Shown: in pieces, positions 1 through 10,321 of the stretch
Layout of the letters: each line of letters opens with the position of its first letter
How positions within the stretch are numbered: position 1 is the stretch's first letter
NCBI RefSeq assembly: GCF_002776525.5
Contig: NC_045441.1
Span: 89,985,298-90,049,297 of the forward strand
DNA: 64,000 nucleotides
Reading direction: 5' to 3'
Origin: Piliocolobus tephrosceles
Taxonomy: Eukaryota; Chordata; Mammalia; Primates; Cercopithecidae
Position numbers and translations under genes: made by a program
The notes under the pieces: generated by a model
What the model saw: the letters and a program-made list of their open reading frames with translations, nothing else
Told to the model about the DNA's origin: nothing
Databases searched by the model: none

Positions 1-3000
1 AGTAGTAATCTTTCAATGTTTGAGAGATAGAGGATTCCATTTTATAGAAGTGAAGAAATATTATGAGTCATTTGGTATACTCATATCTTACTTTGCTTAT
101 TTAGTGATACAGGAAGCTGTAGCCCAAGGAAAGGTACTCAAATACGGTTGTCAAATTCATTTTCTATTTCCTCTTTGGATTTCAAATGCATTTTCATAGT
201 CTAGCAAACTGAGCTCACACACCTTACATGTGTGCTCTCTGGTAAGCAGATGTCACAGAATTCACTGGAGCAGAGTTGAAGACACCTGTCAAGCAGTTGT
301 TAATTTCAGCTGTGTTGGAACTCTTTGTCTATATCAATCACATTCTTTGGTGGGACAGAAAACTTCTATCATTAACAGATCTGCCAGTAAGGCCTCTTTA
401 TCATATTTGTAGAGGGGTAGTAAATAGGGTAATTAATTTTTTTGATAGTGTTTATATATGTGGACCTATCATTTGAAATTACTAAAACATACATTGATTC
501 ATTATAGTTACTGAATACTTTTTTGGGAAGGAATTATCTGGATAAAGTTGAAAAGAAGTGGAAAGCCTAAAATTAACAAATGAATGAGACAAAAAAAGCT
601 TCTAAGATTGAAACAGATAAAGACTTGCCCCCCAAAAAGCAGTATAATGAACACCAAAGCTATGATTTCTGAGCCCGGGCTCCTCAAAAATACGTTCTTT
701 TCTTTTTATATATAGCACAGGCATCTAAACTATAAACCCAAAGGTGGAAAGAGGGAGGATGTGACACACTTTGATGATGGGTTGGAGAATGTATTCCACC
801 AGACACCACTCAAACTATAATCCCCACACTTGCAAACTAGTTCCAATTGTACAGTCATGATGATTTGCATTTTGTAATACATAAGTACATACTATGTCAT
901 TTCTTGGAATCTCCTTCTAACTTTCACAGATGCATTTCTATTAATCATTCAGCCACAGTATGATTTCCTAGACTTTGTCATTCATTTTCCTATTCAGTAG
1001 CCTCCTATAAGATCAATGTTAATTTTTCCCAGGGATGTTGCAATGTCTTTACTTAGAAGTAAAGTAATTTCTCCCAGATTTGTAAATGTGATCCCATTTG
1101 TATAAATTTAGCTCATTTGAATGCCTTAATTTAGTTAGATATCTAAATTTTAAAACCTTAATTTTATGTCCTTTTATTAATAAAAGACCATCCTAAGGCT
1201 ATTAATAGATTTGATACATACATTTAAAAAGAAAGTATGTTAATCGTCTGTTATTTTTATGTTACTACTGTTGTCTAATTAGGCATACATCTTCACTTGT
1301 AAATTGAGAGCATTTATTGTCTTTCACCGCTGACCATGTTTTATGTCCAGAAATCCCAAGAACAGTGACTTCTAAACGACTAATTAGATAATTTTAAAAA
1401 TGATAAAGAAAATATCAGTATTATCTAACTCATTTTACCTCAACAAAAGTTATCATAGTACCAAAAAAGTTATATTTTACCATTTTTGAAACATCCTAGC
1501 TCAATGAGAGTAACTCTTAAAATCAGCTAAATCAGGAAAGTGTCTTACATGCTTTAGATTCTTCTATTCAAACTGTACACACTGCCCCAAGTAAATATAA
1601 ATTTAGTACTTGAATGACAGCAACAAATGCTGAAACCTAACCCTAAATTCTTAGTACTCTAATGGGCCGTATTTGGCAAATCACTTCTCTCTCTGGACTC
1701 ACTGATCCAGCAAATATCTTTTTTGTTGACTACAGAGTGACACTGCGTGAGACACAGAGTGCAGTTTTATGATTTTCTTTTCTGCAGTTGTAAAATTAGT
1801 AGTATTGACTGGGGTCTGAAATAATGAGTTTGTTTTAAAAAGTTACCAAATGATGCCACGTGTGGAATTAGAGTTTTGCTTTAAACAAAATTCTGTAATG
1901 CATTATAGAAGCAAGTGTGCAAGAAATATAACTAAATTTATTCCCCCACAATTGAGCTTCATTTCAACCTTGACTCCTTCTTAACTATCTTAGAAGAAAA
2001 CTTAAGCTAGTTAACAATTAACCTAAACTCATTTAAGGATTCTTCCCTAAGTCATTTGAACCAGGGGTGTCAATTAAGATCTGGGGAAGGCCTAAGCAGT
2101 TCTAGGCTTCAGAAGGGAAGAGTTCATCTAGCATCCTTTGAAATGAAGCTAATCTGTTCTGACCTTTGTCCCAACTATAGATCCTTTGCTCTCCATGTTC
2201 CTGCCATGCCCTCTTGGATACACATGTCACTCTGTGTCCTCATTGCAACCACGAGGTTCCTTCAGGTGACAGGCCTTTATCGGCTCTTTCCATGTCCCTC
2301 TTTTGGCCAGAGTTTCCAGAACTTATTTAGAACTCCCATCCAAGAATTTGACTCTTTAATCTGTGTTCCCTGGTATCGTCCTTTGGCTACTGAGTTGCTG
2401 TAGGGATTGGAGTGAGAGGCAGATAGAGGAAGAGGAAAGTGAATTCTTAGTTAACACCACTAGATTTTCATCTTTCACATTTATGAAAACTAGTCAGTAC
2501 TTACATTTTAAATATAGTTTCTCATATAGCCTGAATATTTACTTTGTCATTACCTCTGGTAAGGAAGTGTAGTTGGATTTGGATGATACTGGAAGCTCAA
2601 TCCTAAAAAGTTGGTCCATCTTAGAATAATACTTTTTTTCTTTCAGATGTGACTTCATAAAAACTTCCTGCTGCTAGGAAATGGAACAATGAGCCACTGT
2701 CAGCCTTAGAAGTAAACTAAGGAGGACACTGTGATTGCTTCCCCAGCATTAATTTTGGTCTTCCCCCATGATGTCGTATCCATATAGTTTGGGGTAGGGG
2801 TGCTGATTCCATGTTAATCAGTGAAATCTCCTCAACCTTGACAGTGGTGGATGTGACACCCAAGTTCTTCTAGAAAGATGCCTAGCACTATTGTTCAATA
2901 AGTAGCAAAGGAGAATATTTCTCTTCTGGATTTTGTGGGATACAGATATAAAATTGGGGATTGATACATGATTTTGCTACCCTAAGTGAAACCATGATGA

Positions 3001-3599
3001 CATGATAGAAGGAAGAAGACAAGTTGAAAATAATTGGAGAGGAAGAGAACTGGAGTCCTAACTAAACTACACTTGAAAATCCACCTTACTTTTAGAGACT
3101 TTACAACCGGCCAAAAAGAGTTTATATTACTTCTACAAGCAATTTGAGTTTTTTGTCTTTTGCCACCAAAAAAATTCTAACTAATACAACGATATACTTA
3201 CTAACAATTCTGAAATGTATTAACTCCAAAATCTTTCTCTCATCAGTCTGGTCATCATTTCAGGTCCACTGGGTATCTTGACTTCAGTATCACCAAGATA
3301 TATTGAAGAAGTTCAGACTTAGACCCCTTTTTATCTCCGTCCTCTCTTCTCCCAATCTTCTCCCCTTACCTCTTTTTTCTTTGCTAATAGTGTCACCCTC
3401 TAGATGTTCTAAGTTAGAACATTTAGAATTGGCTGAATACCTCCCCTTTTTATGCTCTTCCATTCCTCTTCCACTCACATTTAGTTGGCTACCAGGTTTT
3501 TCTTATCCTACTTTTAATTTTCCCACGGTTATTGGCTAAGATCAAGCTTTTGCCACATTTTAACTAAATTATAGCCTTTCGTTATTATAAATAATAATC
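1..3599. other. Intron without recognised features
   Basis: AT-rich, apparently low-copy sequence. I see no gene, RNA gene or clear repeat. The short ORFs (e.g. 2056-2403) show no protein-like composition or motif. Confidence 0.6.
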
Positions 3600-3747
3600 T
3601 ATTATCATTCTGCCTCCCAACCCCAATGACCTGTTCTCCACACTGCAGTCTACAATTTTAAACAAACTGTAACTTTTGATCATGTCCCTTCTTTATTTTA
3701 AAACATTCAGTTGACTCGTTTAAAGAATAATATTCAAACTCTTTAAC
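3600..3747 (+). repeat. L2 LINE fragment, left part
   Basis: Diverged L2 3' region, with the characteristic run of 'gatcatgtccctt', 'ttaaaacattcagttg' and 'attcaaactctttaacc'. It continues at 10322 beyond the Alu/L1 insertion, so the younger elements split it. Confidence 0.6.
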
Positions 3748-3762
3748 CTCAACCTATTTTTT
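3748..3762 (+). repeat. Left target-site duplication of the Alu/L1 composite
   Basis: CTCAACCTATTTTTT, 15 bases, is identical to 10307-10321. The two copies flank the L1 and Alu together, and only these two copies are seen. L2-derived sequence continues on both outer sides. Confidence 0.8.
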
Positions 3763-6651
3763 TTCTTTTTCTTTTCTTTTTTTTTTATTATACTTTAAGT
3801 TCTAGGGTACATGTGCATAACGTGCAGGTTTGTTACATATGTGTACTTGTGCCATGTTGGTGTGCTGCACCCATCAACTCGTCAGCACCCATCAATTCAT
3901 CATTTATATCAGGTATAACTCCCCAATGCAATCCCTCCCCCCTCCCCACTCCCCATGATAGGCCCCAGTGTGTGATGTTCCCCTTCCCGAGTCCAAGTGA
4001 GCTCATTGTTCAGTTCCCACCTATGAGTGAGAACATGCGGTGTTTGGTTTTCTCTTCTTGTGATAGTTTGCTAAGAATGATGGTTTCCAGCTGCATCCAT
4101 GTCCCTACAAAGGACGCAAACTCATCCTTTTTTATGGCCGCATAGTCTTCCATGGTGTATATGTGCCACATTTTCTTAATCCAGTCTGTCACTGATGGAC
4201 ATTTGGGTTGATTCCAAGTCTTTGCTATTGTGAATAGTGCCGCAATAAACATACGTGTGCATGTGTCTTTGTAGTAGCATAATTTATAATCCTTTGGGTA
4301 TATACCCAGTAGTGGGATGGCTGGGTCATATGGTACATCTAGTTCTAGATCCTTGAGGAATTGCCATACTGTTTTCCATAATGGTTGAACTAGTTTACAA
4401 TCCCACCAACAGTGTAAAAGTGTTCCTATTTCTCCACATCCTCTCCAACACCTGTTGTTTCCTGATTTTTTAATGATTGCCATTCTAACTGGTGTGAGAT
4501 GGTATCTCATTGTGGTTTTGATTTGCATTTCTCTGATGGCCAGTGATGATGAGCATTTTTTCATGTGTCTGTTGGCTGTATGAATGTCTTCTTTTGAGAA
4601 ATGTCTGTTCATATCCTTTGCCCACTTTTTGATGGGGTTGTTTGTTTTTTTCTTGTATATTTCTTTGAGTTCTTTGTAGATTCTGGAAATTAGCCCTTTG
4701 TCAGATGAGTAGATTGCAAAAATTTTCTCCCATTCTGTAGGTTGCCTGTTCACCCTGATGGTAGTTTCTTTTGCTGTGCAGAAGCTCTTTAGTTTAATTA
4801 GATCCCATTTGTCAATTTTGGCTTTTGCTGCCGTTGCTTTTGGTGTTTTAGACATGAAGTCCTTGCCCATGCCTATGTCCTGAATGGTACTACCTAGATT
4901 TTCTTCTAGGGTTCTTATGGTATTAGGTCTAACATTTAAGTCTCTAATCCATCTTGAATTAATCTTCGTATAAGGAGTAAGGAAAGGATCCAGTTTCAGC
5001 TTTCTACTTATGGCTAGCCAATAATTCCCAGCATTTATTAAATAGGGAATCCTTTCCCCATTTCTTGTTTTTGTCAGGTTTGTCAAAGATCAGATGGTTG
5101 TAGATGTGTGGCATTATTTCTGAGGGCTCCGTTCTGTTCCATTGGTCTATATCTCTGTTTTGGTACCAGTACCATGCTGTTTTGGTTACTGTAGCCTTGT
5201 AGTATAGTTTGAAGTCAGGTAGCGTGACGCCTCCGGCTTTGTCCTTTTGACTTAGGATTGTCTTGGCAATGCGGGCTCTTTTTTGGTTCCATATGAACTT
5301 TAAAGCAGTTTTTTCCAATTCGGTGAAGAAACTCATTGGTAGCTTGATGGGGATGGCATTGAATCTATAAATAACCTTGGGCAGTATGGCCATTTTCACG
5401 ATATTGATTCTTCCTATCCATGAGCATGGTATATTCTTCCATTTGTTTGTGTCCTCTTTGATTTCACTGAGCAGTGGTTTGTAGTTCTCCTTGAAGAGGT
5501 CCTTTACATCCCTTGTAAGTTGGATTCCTAGGTATTTGATTCTCTTTGAAGCAATTGTGAATGGAAGTTCATTCCTGATTTGGCTCTCTGCTTGTCTGTT
5601 ACTGGTGTATAAGAATGCTTGTGATTTTTGCACATTAATTTTGTATCCTGAGACTTTGCTGAAGTTGCTTATCAGCTTAAGAAGATTTTGGGCTGAGACG
5701 ATGGGGTTTTCTAAATATGCAATCATGTCATCTGCAAACAGGGACAATTTGACTTCTTCTTTTCCTAACTGAATACCCTTGATTTCTTTCTCTTGCCTGA
5801 TTGCCCTAGCCAGAACTTCCAACACTATGTTGAATAGGAGTGGTGAGAGAGGGCATCCCTGTCTTGTGCCAGTTTTCAAAGGGAATTTTTCCAGTTTTTG
5901 CCCATTCAGTATGATATTAGCTGTGGGTTTGTCATAAATAGCTCTTATTATTTTGAGGTACGTTCCATCAATACCGAATTTGTTGAGCGTTTTTAGCATG
6001 AAGGGCTGTTGAATTTTGTCAAAAGCCTTTTCTGCATCTATTGAGATAATCATGTGGTTCTCGTCTTTGGTTCTGTTTATATGCTGGATTACGTTGATTG
6101 ATTTGCGAATGTTGAACCAGCCTTGCATCCCAGGGATGAAGCCCACTTGATCATGGTGGATAAGCTTTTTGATGTGCTGCTGAATCCGGTTTGCCAGTAT
6201 TTTATTGAGGATTTTTGCATCGATGTTCATCAGGGAGATTGGCCTAAAATTCTCTTTTTTTGTTGTGTCTCTGCCAGGCTTTGGTATCAGGATGATGTTG
6301 GCCTCATAAAATGAGTTAGGGAGGATTCCCTCTTTTTCTATTGATTGGAATAGTTTCAGAAGGAATGGTACCAGCTCCTCCTTGTACCTCTGGTAGAATT
6401 CAGCTGTGAATCCATCTGGTCTTGGGCTTTTTTTGGTGGGTAGGCTATTAATTATTGCCTCAATTTCAGAGCCTGCTATTGGTCTATTCAGGGATTCATC
6501 TTCTTCCTGGTTTAGTCTTGGGAGAGTGTACGTGTCCGGGAAATTATCCATTTCTTCTAGATTTTCTAGTTGATTTGCGTAGAGGTGTTTATAGTATTCT
6601 CTGATGGTAGTTTGTATTTCTGTGGGGTCGGTGGTGATATCCCCTTTATCA

Positions 6652-6751
6652 NNNNNNNNNNNNNNNNNNNNNNNNNNNNNNNNNNNNNNNNNNNNNNNNN
6701 NNNNNNNNNNNNNNNNNNNNNNNNNNNNNNNNNNNNNNNNNNNNNNNNNNN
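6652..6751. other. Assembly gap (100 N) in L1 ORF2
   Basis: Exactly 100 Ns, a placeholder length. The ORF2 reading frame reads up to KKKRERNQID on one side and resumes at DKGDITTDPTEIQ on the other. The family has only about 9 A-rich bases between them, so the true missing sequence is probably very short. Confidence 0.97.
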
Positions 6752-7018
6752 GCGTCTATTTGATTCCTCTCTCTTTTCTTCTTTATTAGCCTTGCTAGCG
6801 GTCTGTCAATTTTGTTGATCTTTTCAAAAAACCAACTCCTGGATTCATTGATTTTTTGGAGGGTTTTTTGTGTCTCTATCTCCTTCAGTTCTGCTCTGAT
6901 CTTAGTTATTTCTTGCCTTCTGCTAGGTTTTGAATGTGTTTGCTCTTGCCTCTCTAGTTCATTTAATTGTGATGTTAGAGTGTCAATTTTAGATCTTTCC
7001 TGCTTTCTCTTGTGGGCA

Positions 7019-7118
7019 NNNNNNNNNNNNNNNNNNNNNNNNNNNNNNNNNNNNNNNNNNNNNNNNNNNNNNNNNNNNNNNNNNNNNNNNNNNNNNNNNN
7101 NNNNNNNNNNNNNNNNNN
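7019..7118. other. Assembly gap (100 N) in L1 ORF2
   Basis: Exactly 100 Ns. The frame reads to DYWVHNEM before the gap and resumes at RKQERSKIDTLTSQL after it. The L1 family has about 108 bases in this interval, so here the nominal size happens to be close to the truth. Confidence 0.97.
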
Positions 7119-7980
7119 TTCATTTCGTTATGTACCCAGTAGTCATTCAGGAGCAGGTTGTTCAGTTTCCATGTAGTTGAGCGGTTTTGATTGAGTTTCT
7201 TAGTCCTGAGTTCTAGTTTGATTGCACTGTGGTCTGAGAGATAGTTTGTTATAATTTCTGTTCTTTTACATTTGCTGAGGAGTGCTTTACTTCCAATTAT
7301 GTGGTCAATTTTGGAATAAGTGTGATGTGGTGCTGAGAAGAATGTATATTCTGTTGACTTGGGGTGGAGAGTTCTCTAGATGTCTATTAGGTCCGCTTGG
7401 TGCAGAGATGAGTTCAATTCCTGGATATCCTTGTTAACTTTCTGTCTCGTTGATCTGTCTAATGTTGACAGTGGAGTGTTGAAGTTTCCCATTATTATTG
7501 TATGGGAGTCTAAGTCTCTTTGTAAGTCTCTAAGGACTTGCTTTATGAATCTGGGTGCTCCTGTATTGGGTGCATATATATTTAGGATAGTTAGCTCTTC
7601 CTGTTGAATTGATCCCTTTACCATTATGTAATGGCCTTCTTTGTCTCTTTTGATCTTTGATGGTTTAAAGTCTGTTTTATCAGAGACTAGGATTGCAACC
7701 CCTGCTTTTTTTGTTCTCCATTTGCTTGGTAGATCTTCCTCCATCCCTTTATTTTGAGCCTATGTATGTCTCTGCATGTGAGATGGGTCTCCTGAAGACA
7801 GCAGACTGATGGGTCTTGACTCTTTATCCAGTTTGCCAGTCTGTGTCTTTTATTTGGAGCATTTAGTCCATTTACATTTAAGGTTAATATTGTTATGTGT
7901 GAACTTGATCCTGCCATTATGATATTAACTGGTTATTTTGCTCATTAGTTGATGCAGTTTCTTCCTAGTCTCAATGGTGT

Positions 7981-8997
7981 TTACATTTTGGCATGTTTTT
8001 GCAATGGCTGGTACCTGTTGTTCCTTTCCATGTTTAGGGCTTCCTTCAGGGTCTCTTGTAAGGCAGGCCTGGTGGTGACAAAATCTCTGAGCATTTGCTT
8101 ATCTGTAAAGGATTTTATTCCTCCTTCACTTATGAAACTTAGTTTGGCTGGATATGAAATTCTGGGTTTAAAATTCTTTTCTTTAAGAACGTTGAATATT
8201 GGCCCCCACTCTCTTCTGGCTTGTAGAGTTTCTGCCGAGAGATCTGCTGTCAGTCTGATGGGCTTCCCTTTGTGGGTAACCCGACCTTTCTCTCTGGCTG
8301 CCCTTAAGATTTTTTCCTTCATTTCAACTTTGGTGAATCTGGCAATTATGTGTCTTGGAGTTGCTCTTCTGGAGGAGTATCTTTGTGGCGTTCTCTGTAT
8401 TTCCTGAATTTGAATGTTGGCCTGCCCTTCTAGGTTGGGAAAGTTCTCCTGGATGATATCCTGTAGAGTGTTTTCCAGTTTGGTTCCATTTTCCCCCTCA
8501 CTTTCAGGCACCCCAATCAGACGTAGATTTGGTCTTTTTACATAATCGCATACTTCTTGCAGGCTTTGTTCATTTCTTTTTCTTCTTTTTTCTTTTGGTT
8601 TCTCTTCTCGCTTCATTTCATTCATTTGATCCTCCATCGCTGATACTCTTTCTTCCAGTTGATCGAGTCGGTTACTGAAGCTTGTGCATTTGTCACGTAT
8701 TTCTCGTGTCATGGTTTTCATCTCTGTCATTTCGTTTATGACCTTCTCTGCATTAATTAGTCTAGCTGTCAATTCTTCCACTCTTTTTTCAAGATTTTTA
8801 GTTTCTTTGCGCTGGGTACGTAATTCCTCCTTTAGCTCTGAGAGGTTTGATGGACTGAAGCCTTCTTCTCTCATCTCATCAAAATCATTCTCTGACCAGC
8901 TTTGATCCGTTGCTGGCGATGGGCTGTGCTCCTTTGCAGGAGGAGATGCGCTCTTATTTTTTGAATTTCCAGCTTTTCTGCCCTGCTTTTTCCCCAT
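7981..8997 (-). CDS. L1 ORF1p, 338 aa, intact
   Basis: ORF1p is the trimeric RNA-binding chaperone that coats L1 RNA in the ribonucleoprotein needed for retrotransposition. The 338-residue frame is uninterrupted, the same length as human ORF1p. In order: a basic, Ser/Pro-rich N-terminus starting MGKKQGRKAGNS (about 1-50); a coiled coil rich in Glu, Lys and Leu (about 50-150, including DQLEERVSAMEDQMNEMKRE); the RRM (about 157-252, with YVKRPNLRLIGVPE); and the C-terminal domain (about 264-323, with KGKPIRLTADLSAETLQARR). The C-terminal half is close to human L1PA1 as I remember it, while the coiled coil is clearly different. That is the fast-evolving part of the family and fits a non-human Old World lineage. 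Start: first ATG after the 5'UTR, family-typical MGKKQ. The stop is 63 bases before the ORF2 ATG, the usual L1 spacing. Expression in the host is unknown. Confidence 0.95.
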   Translation of the reverse strand: MGKKQGRKAGNSKNKSASPPAKEHSPSPATDQSWSENDFDEMREEGFSPSNLSELKEELRTQRKETKNLEKRVEELTARLINAEKVINEMTEMKTMTREIRDKCTSFSNRLDQLEERVSAMEDQMNEMKREEKPKEKRRKRNEQSLQEVCDYVKRPNLRLIGVPESEGENGTKLENTLQDIIQENFPNLEGQANIQIQEIQRTPQRYSSRRATPRHIIARFTKVEMKEKILRAAREKGRVTHKGKPIRLTADLSAETLQARREWGPIFNVLKEKNFKPRISYPAKLSFISEGGIKSFTDKQMLRDFVTTRPALQETLKEALNMERNNRYQPLQKHAKM

Positions 8998-9572
8998 CTT
9001 TGTGGTTTTATCTGTCTCTGGTCTTTGATAATGGTGACGTACTGATGGGGTTTTGGTATAGGTGTCCTTCCTGTTTGATAGTTTTCCTTCTGACAGTCAG
9101 GACCCTCAGCTATAGGTCTGTTGGAGATTGCTTGAGGTCCACTCCAGACCCTGTTTGCCTGGGTATCAGCAGCAGAGGTTGCAGAAGACAGAATATTGCT
9201 GAACAGCGAGTGCACCTGTCTGATTCTTGCTTTGGAAGCTTCCTCTCAGGGGTGTACTCCACCCTGTGAGGTGTGGGGTGTCAGACTGCCCCTAGTGGGG
9301 GATGTCTCCCAGTTAGGCTACTCAGGGGTCAGGGACCCATTTGAGCAGGCAGACTGCCCCTTCTCAGATCTCAACCTCCGTGTTGGGAGATCCACTGCTC
9401 TCTTCAAAGCTGTCAGACAGAGTCGTTCGAGTCTGCACAGGCTTCTGCTCCTTTAGCTGAGCCCTGTCCCCAGAGGCGGAGTCTACAGAGACAGGCAGGT
9501 TTCCTTGAGCTGCTGTGAGCTCCATCCAGTTGGAGCTTCCCAGCGGCTTTATTTACCTACTAAGCCTCAGCG

Positions 9573-9617
9573 ATGGCAGGCGCCCCTCCCCCAGCCTCAC
9601 TGCTGCCTTGGGGTTAG
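9573..9617 (+). pseudogene. Truncated ORF0 in the L1 5'UTR (antisense strand)
   Basis: Primate L1s have a short ORF0 on the strand opposite ORF1/ORF2, about 70 codons in human, driven by the L1 antisense promoter. Its typical start (ATG followed by Ala-Gly-Ala-Pro-Pro-Pro codons) is present about 435 bases from the L1 5' end, but a TAG at 9615-9617 stops it after 14 codons. The typical C-terminal residues (VGVTRFSRC) occur further on at about 9730-9759 in a different frame, so at least one indel also separates the halves. It is a remnant, not a coding gene. Confidence 0.7.
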
Positions 9618-9744
9618 ATTGCCGCAGACTGCTGTGTTAGCAAGGAGGGAGGCTCCGTGGGCGTGGGACCCTCCCGGCCAGGTGTGGGATATATTCTCCC
9701 GTGTGCCGGTGTTACAGCGCAGTATTGGGGTGGGAGTTACCCGA

Positions 9745-9758
9745 TTTTCCAGGTGTTG
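9745..9758 (+). other. ORF0-type splice donor in the antisense L1 5'UTR
   Basis: TTTTCCAG|GTGTTG, with the intronic GT at 9753-9754, sits where human ORF0 has its splice donor. It points in the same direction as CACNA2D1. The intronic side (GTGTTG) is weaker than the consensus, so use in vivo is uncertain. Confidence 0.45.
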
Positions 9759-10010
9759 AGTGTCTCAGTTCCCCTGGCTAGGAAAAGGGACTCCCTTCCC
9801 CCTCGTGCTTCCCAGGTGAGGCAATGCCTCGCCCTGCTTCAGCTCTCACTGGTCAGGCTGCAGCAGCTGACCCGCACCGATTGTCCGGCACTCCCGAGTG
9901 AGATGACCCCAGTACCTCAGTTGAAAATGCAGAAATCACCGGTCTTCTGTGTCGCTCGCGCTGGGAGATGGAGACTGGAGCTGTTCCTATTCGGCCATCT
10001 TGCCTCTTTT

Positions 10011-10303
10011 TCTTTTTTCTTTTTTTTTGAGACAGAATCTCACTCTGTTGCCCAGGCTGAAGTGCAGTGATCTGGGCTCACTGCAACCTCTGCCTCCTGG
10101 GTTCAAGCGATTCTCCTGCCTCAGCCTCCCGAGTAGCTGGGACTACAGGCGCCTGCCGTCACGTCTGGCTAATTTTTGTATTTTTAGTAGAGATGAAGTT
10201 TCACCATTTTGGCCAGGATGGTCTCGATCTCCTGACCTCATGATCCACCAGCCTTAGTCTCCCAAAGTGCTGGGAGTACAGGCGTGAGCCACCGCCCCCG
10301 GCC
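10011..10303 (-). mobile_element. Alu (AluS-like), full length, at the L1 5' end
   Basis: Inverted Alu with poly-T at the left, both monomers, and the head ending in CCCCCGGCC at 10303. It is followed by CTCAACCTATTTTTT (10307-10321), whose other copy lies at 3748-3762 on the far side of the L1. The TT/AAAA-type nick site is visible on the minus strand at the right copy. The simplest reading is that this Alu was there first and the L1 later entered its A-tail. Confidence 0.93.
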
Positions 10304-10306
10304 CAT

Positions 10307-10321
10307 CTCAACCTATTTTTT
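10307..10321 (+). repeat. Right target-site duplication of the Alu/L1 composite
   Basis: Identical to 3748-3762. The following AAG gives CTT/AAAAAA on the minus strand, a good L1 endonuclease site. Confidence 0.8.

Larger units (their letters stand above)
4010..7917 (-). pseudogene. L1 ORF2p (endonuclease / reverse transcriptase), broken
   Basis: ORF2p nicks target DNA and reverse-transcribes L1 RNA. The start MAGSSSHITILTLNVNGLN is present, as are the endonuclease residues in LNVNGLN (Asn) and LQETHL (Glu) and the SDHSAI histidine. The family motif GDFN reads GNFN here, so the catalytic Asp is lost. Breaks in reading order: a 1-base deletion near 7704 after KKQG; a TAG stop at 7376-7378 after DLIDI; two 100-N gaps (7019-7118 and 6652-6751); and a 2-base deletion near 5030 before the C-terminal segment. 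The reverse transcriptase (frame 5004-6551) keeps FADD, and the Cys-rich end CWRGCGEIGTLLHCWWDC is present near the C-terminus. Subtracting the Ns and adding the sequence expected in the gaps gives about 3825 bases, against 3828 in the family, which agrees with the two small deletions. Not functional as assembled. Confidence 0.95.
3763..10008 (-). mobile_element. Nearly full-length L1 (LINE-1), L1PA-type of Old World monkey lineage
   Basis: The element is a non-LTR retrotransposon inverted relative to the host gene. Read on the minus strand it has a 5'UTR of about 1.0 kb starting GAGGCAAGATGG, ORF1, a 63-base inter-ORF spacer, ORF2, and a 3'UTR of about 220 bases with the usual G-rich tract (C-rich at 3936-3955 on the plus strand). 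It ends in an A-rich tail (T-rich at 3757-3788). Only a few 5' bases are missing relative to the human L1 start. ORF1 is intact while ORF2 has two frameshifts, a stop and a catalytic-residue change, so it is young but dead in cis. Two 100-N assembly gaps fall in ORF2. It appears to sit in the A-tail of an older Alu (10011-10303). Confidence 0.95.
8998..10008 (-). promoter_or_regulatory. L1 5'UTR with internal sense promoter
   Basis: This GC- and CpG-rich block of about 1.01 kb is unlike the surrounding AT-rich intron. The L1 5'UTR carries an internal RNA polymerase II promoter. The YY1-type motif CAAGATGGCC lies at the extreme 5' end on the minus strand (9993-10002), where L1 transcription start is set. 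The human L1PA1 5'UTR is about 907 bases. The extra length here lies downstream of the ORF0 start, consistent with older L1PA families that retain an additional segment of about 130 bases. That last point rests on length only. Confidence 0.85.

Noticed and set aside
2056..2403. 115-codon plus-strand ORF
   Set aside because: No recognised domain, splice context or codon pattern; chance frame in intron.
3813..4145. Plus-strand ORF of 110 codons
   Set aside because: Antisense of the L1 3'UTR and ORF2 end; no protein features.
9657..10070. 137-codon plus-strand ORF across the L1 5' end and Alu
   Set aside because: Runs antisense to the L1 5'UTR, in a different frame from the ORF0 start, and into Alu poly-T; treated as chance.
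3748..10321. L1-Alu template-switch chimera as the main explanation for the shared target duplication
   Set aside because: Not excluded, but insertion of the L1 into the Alu A-tail explains the same facts more simply.
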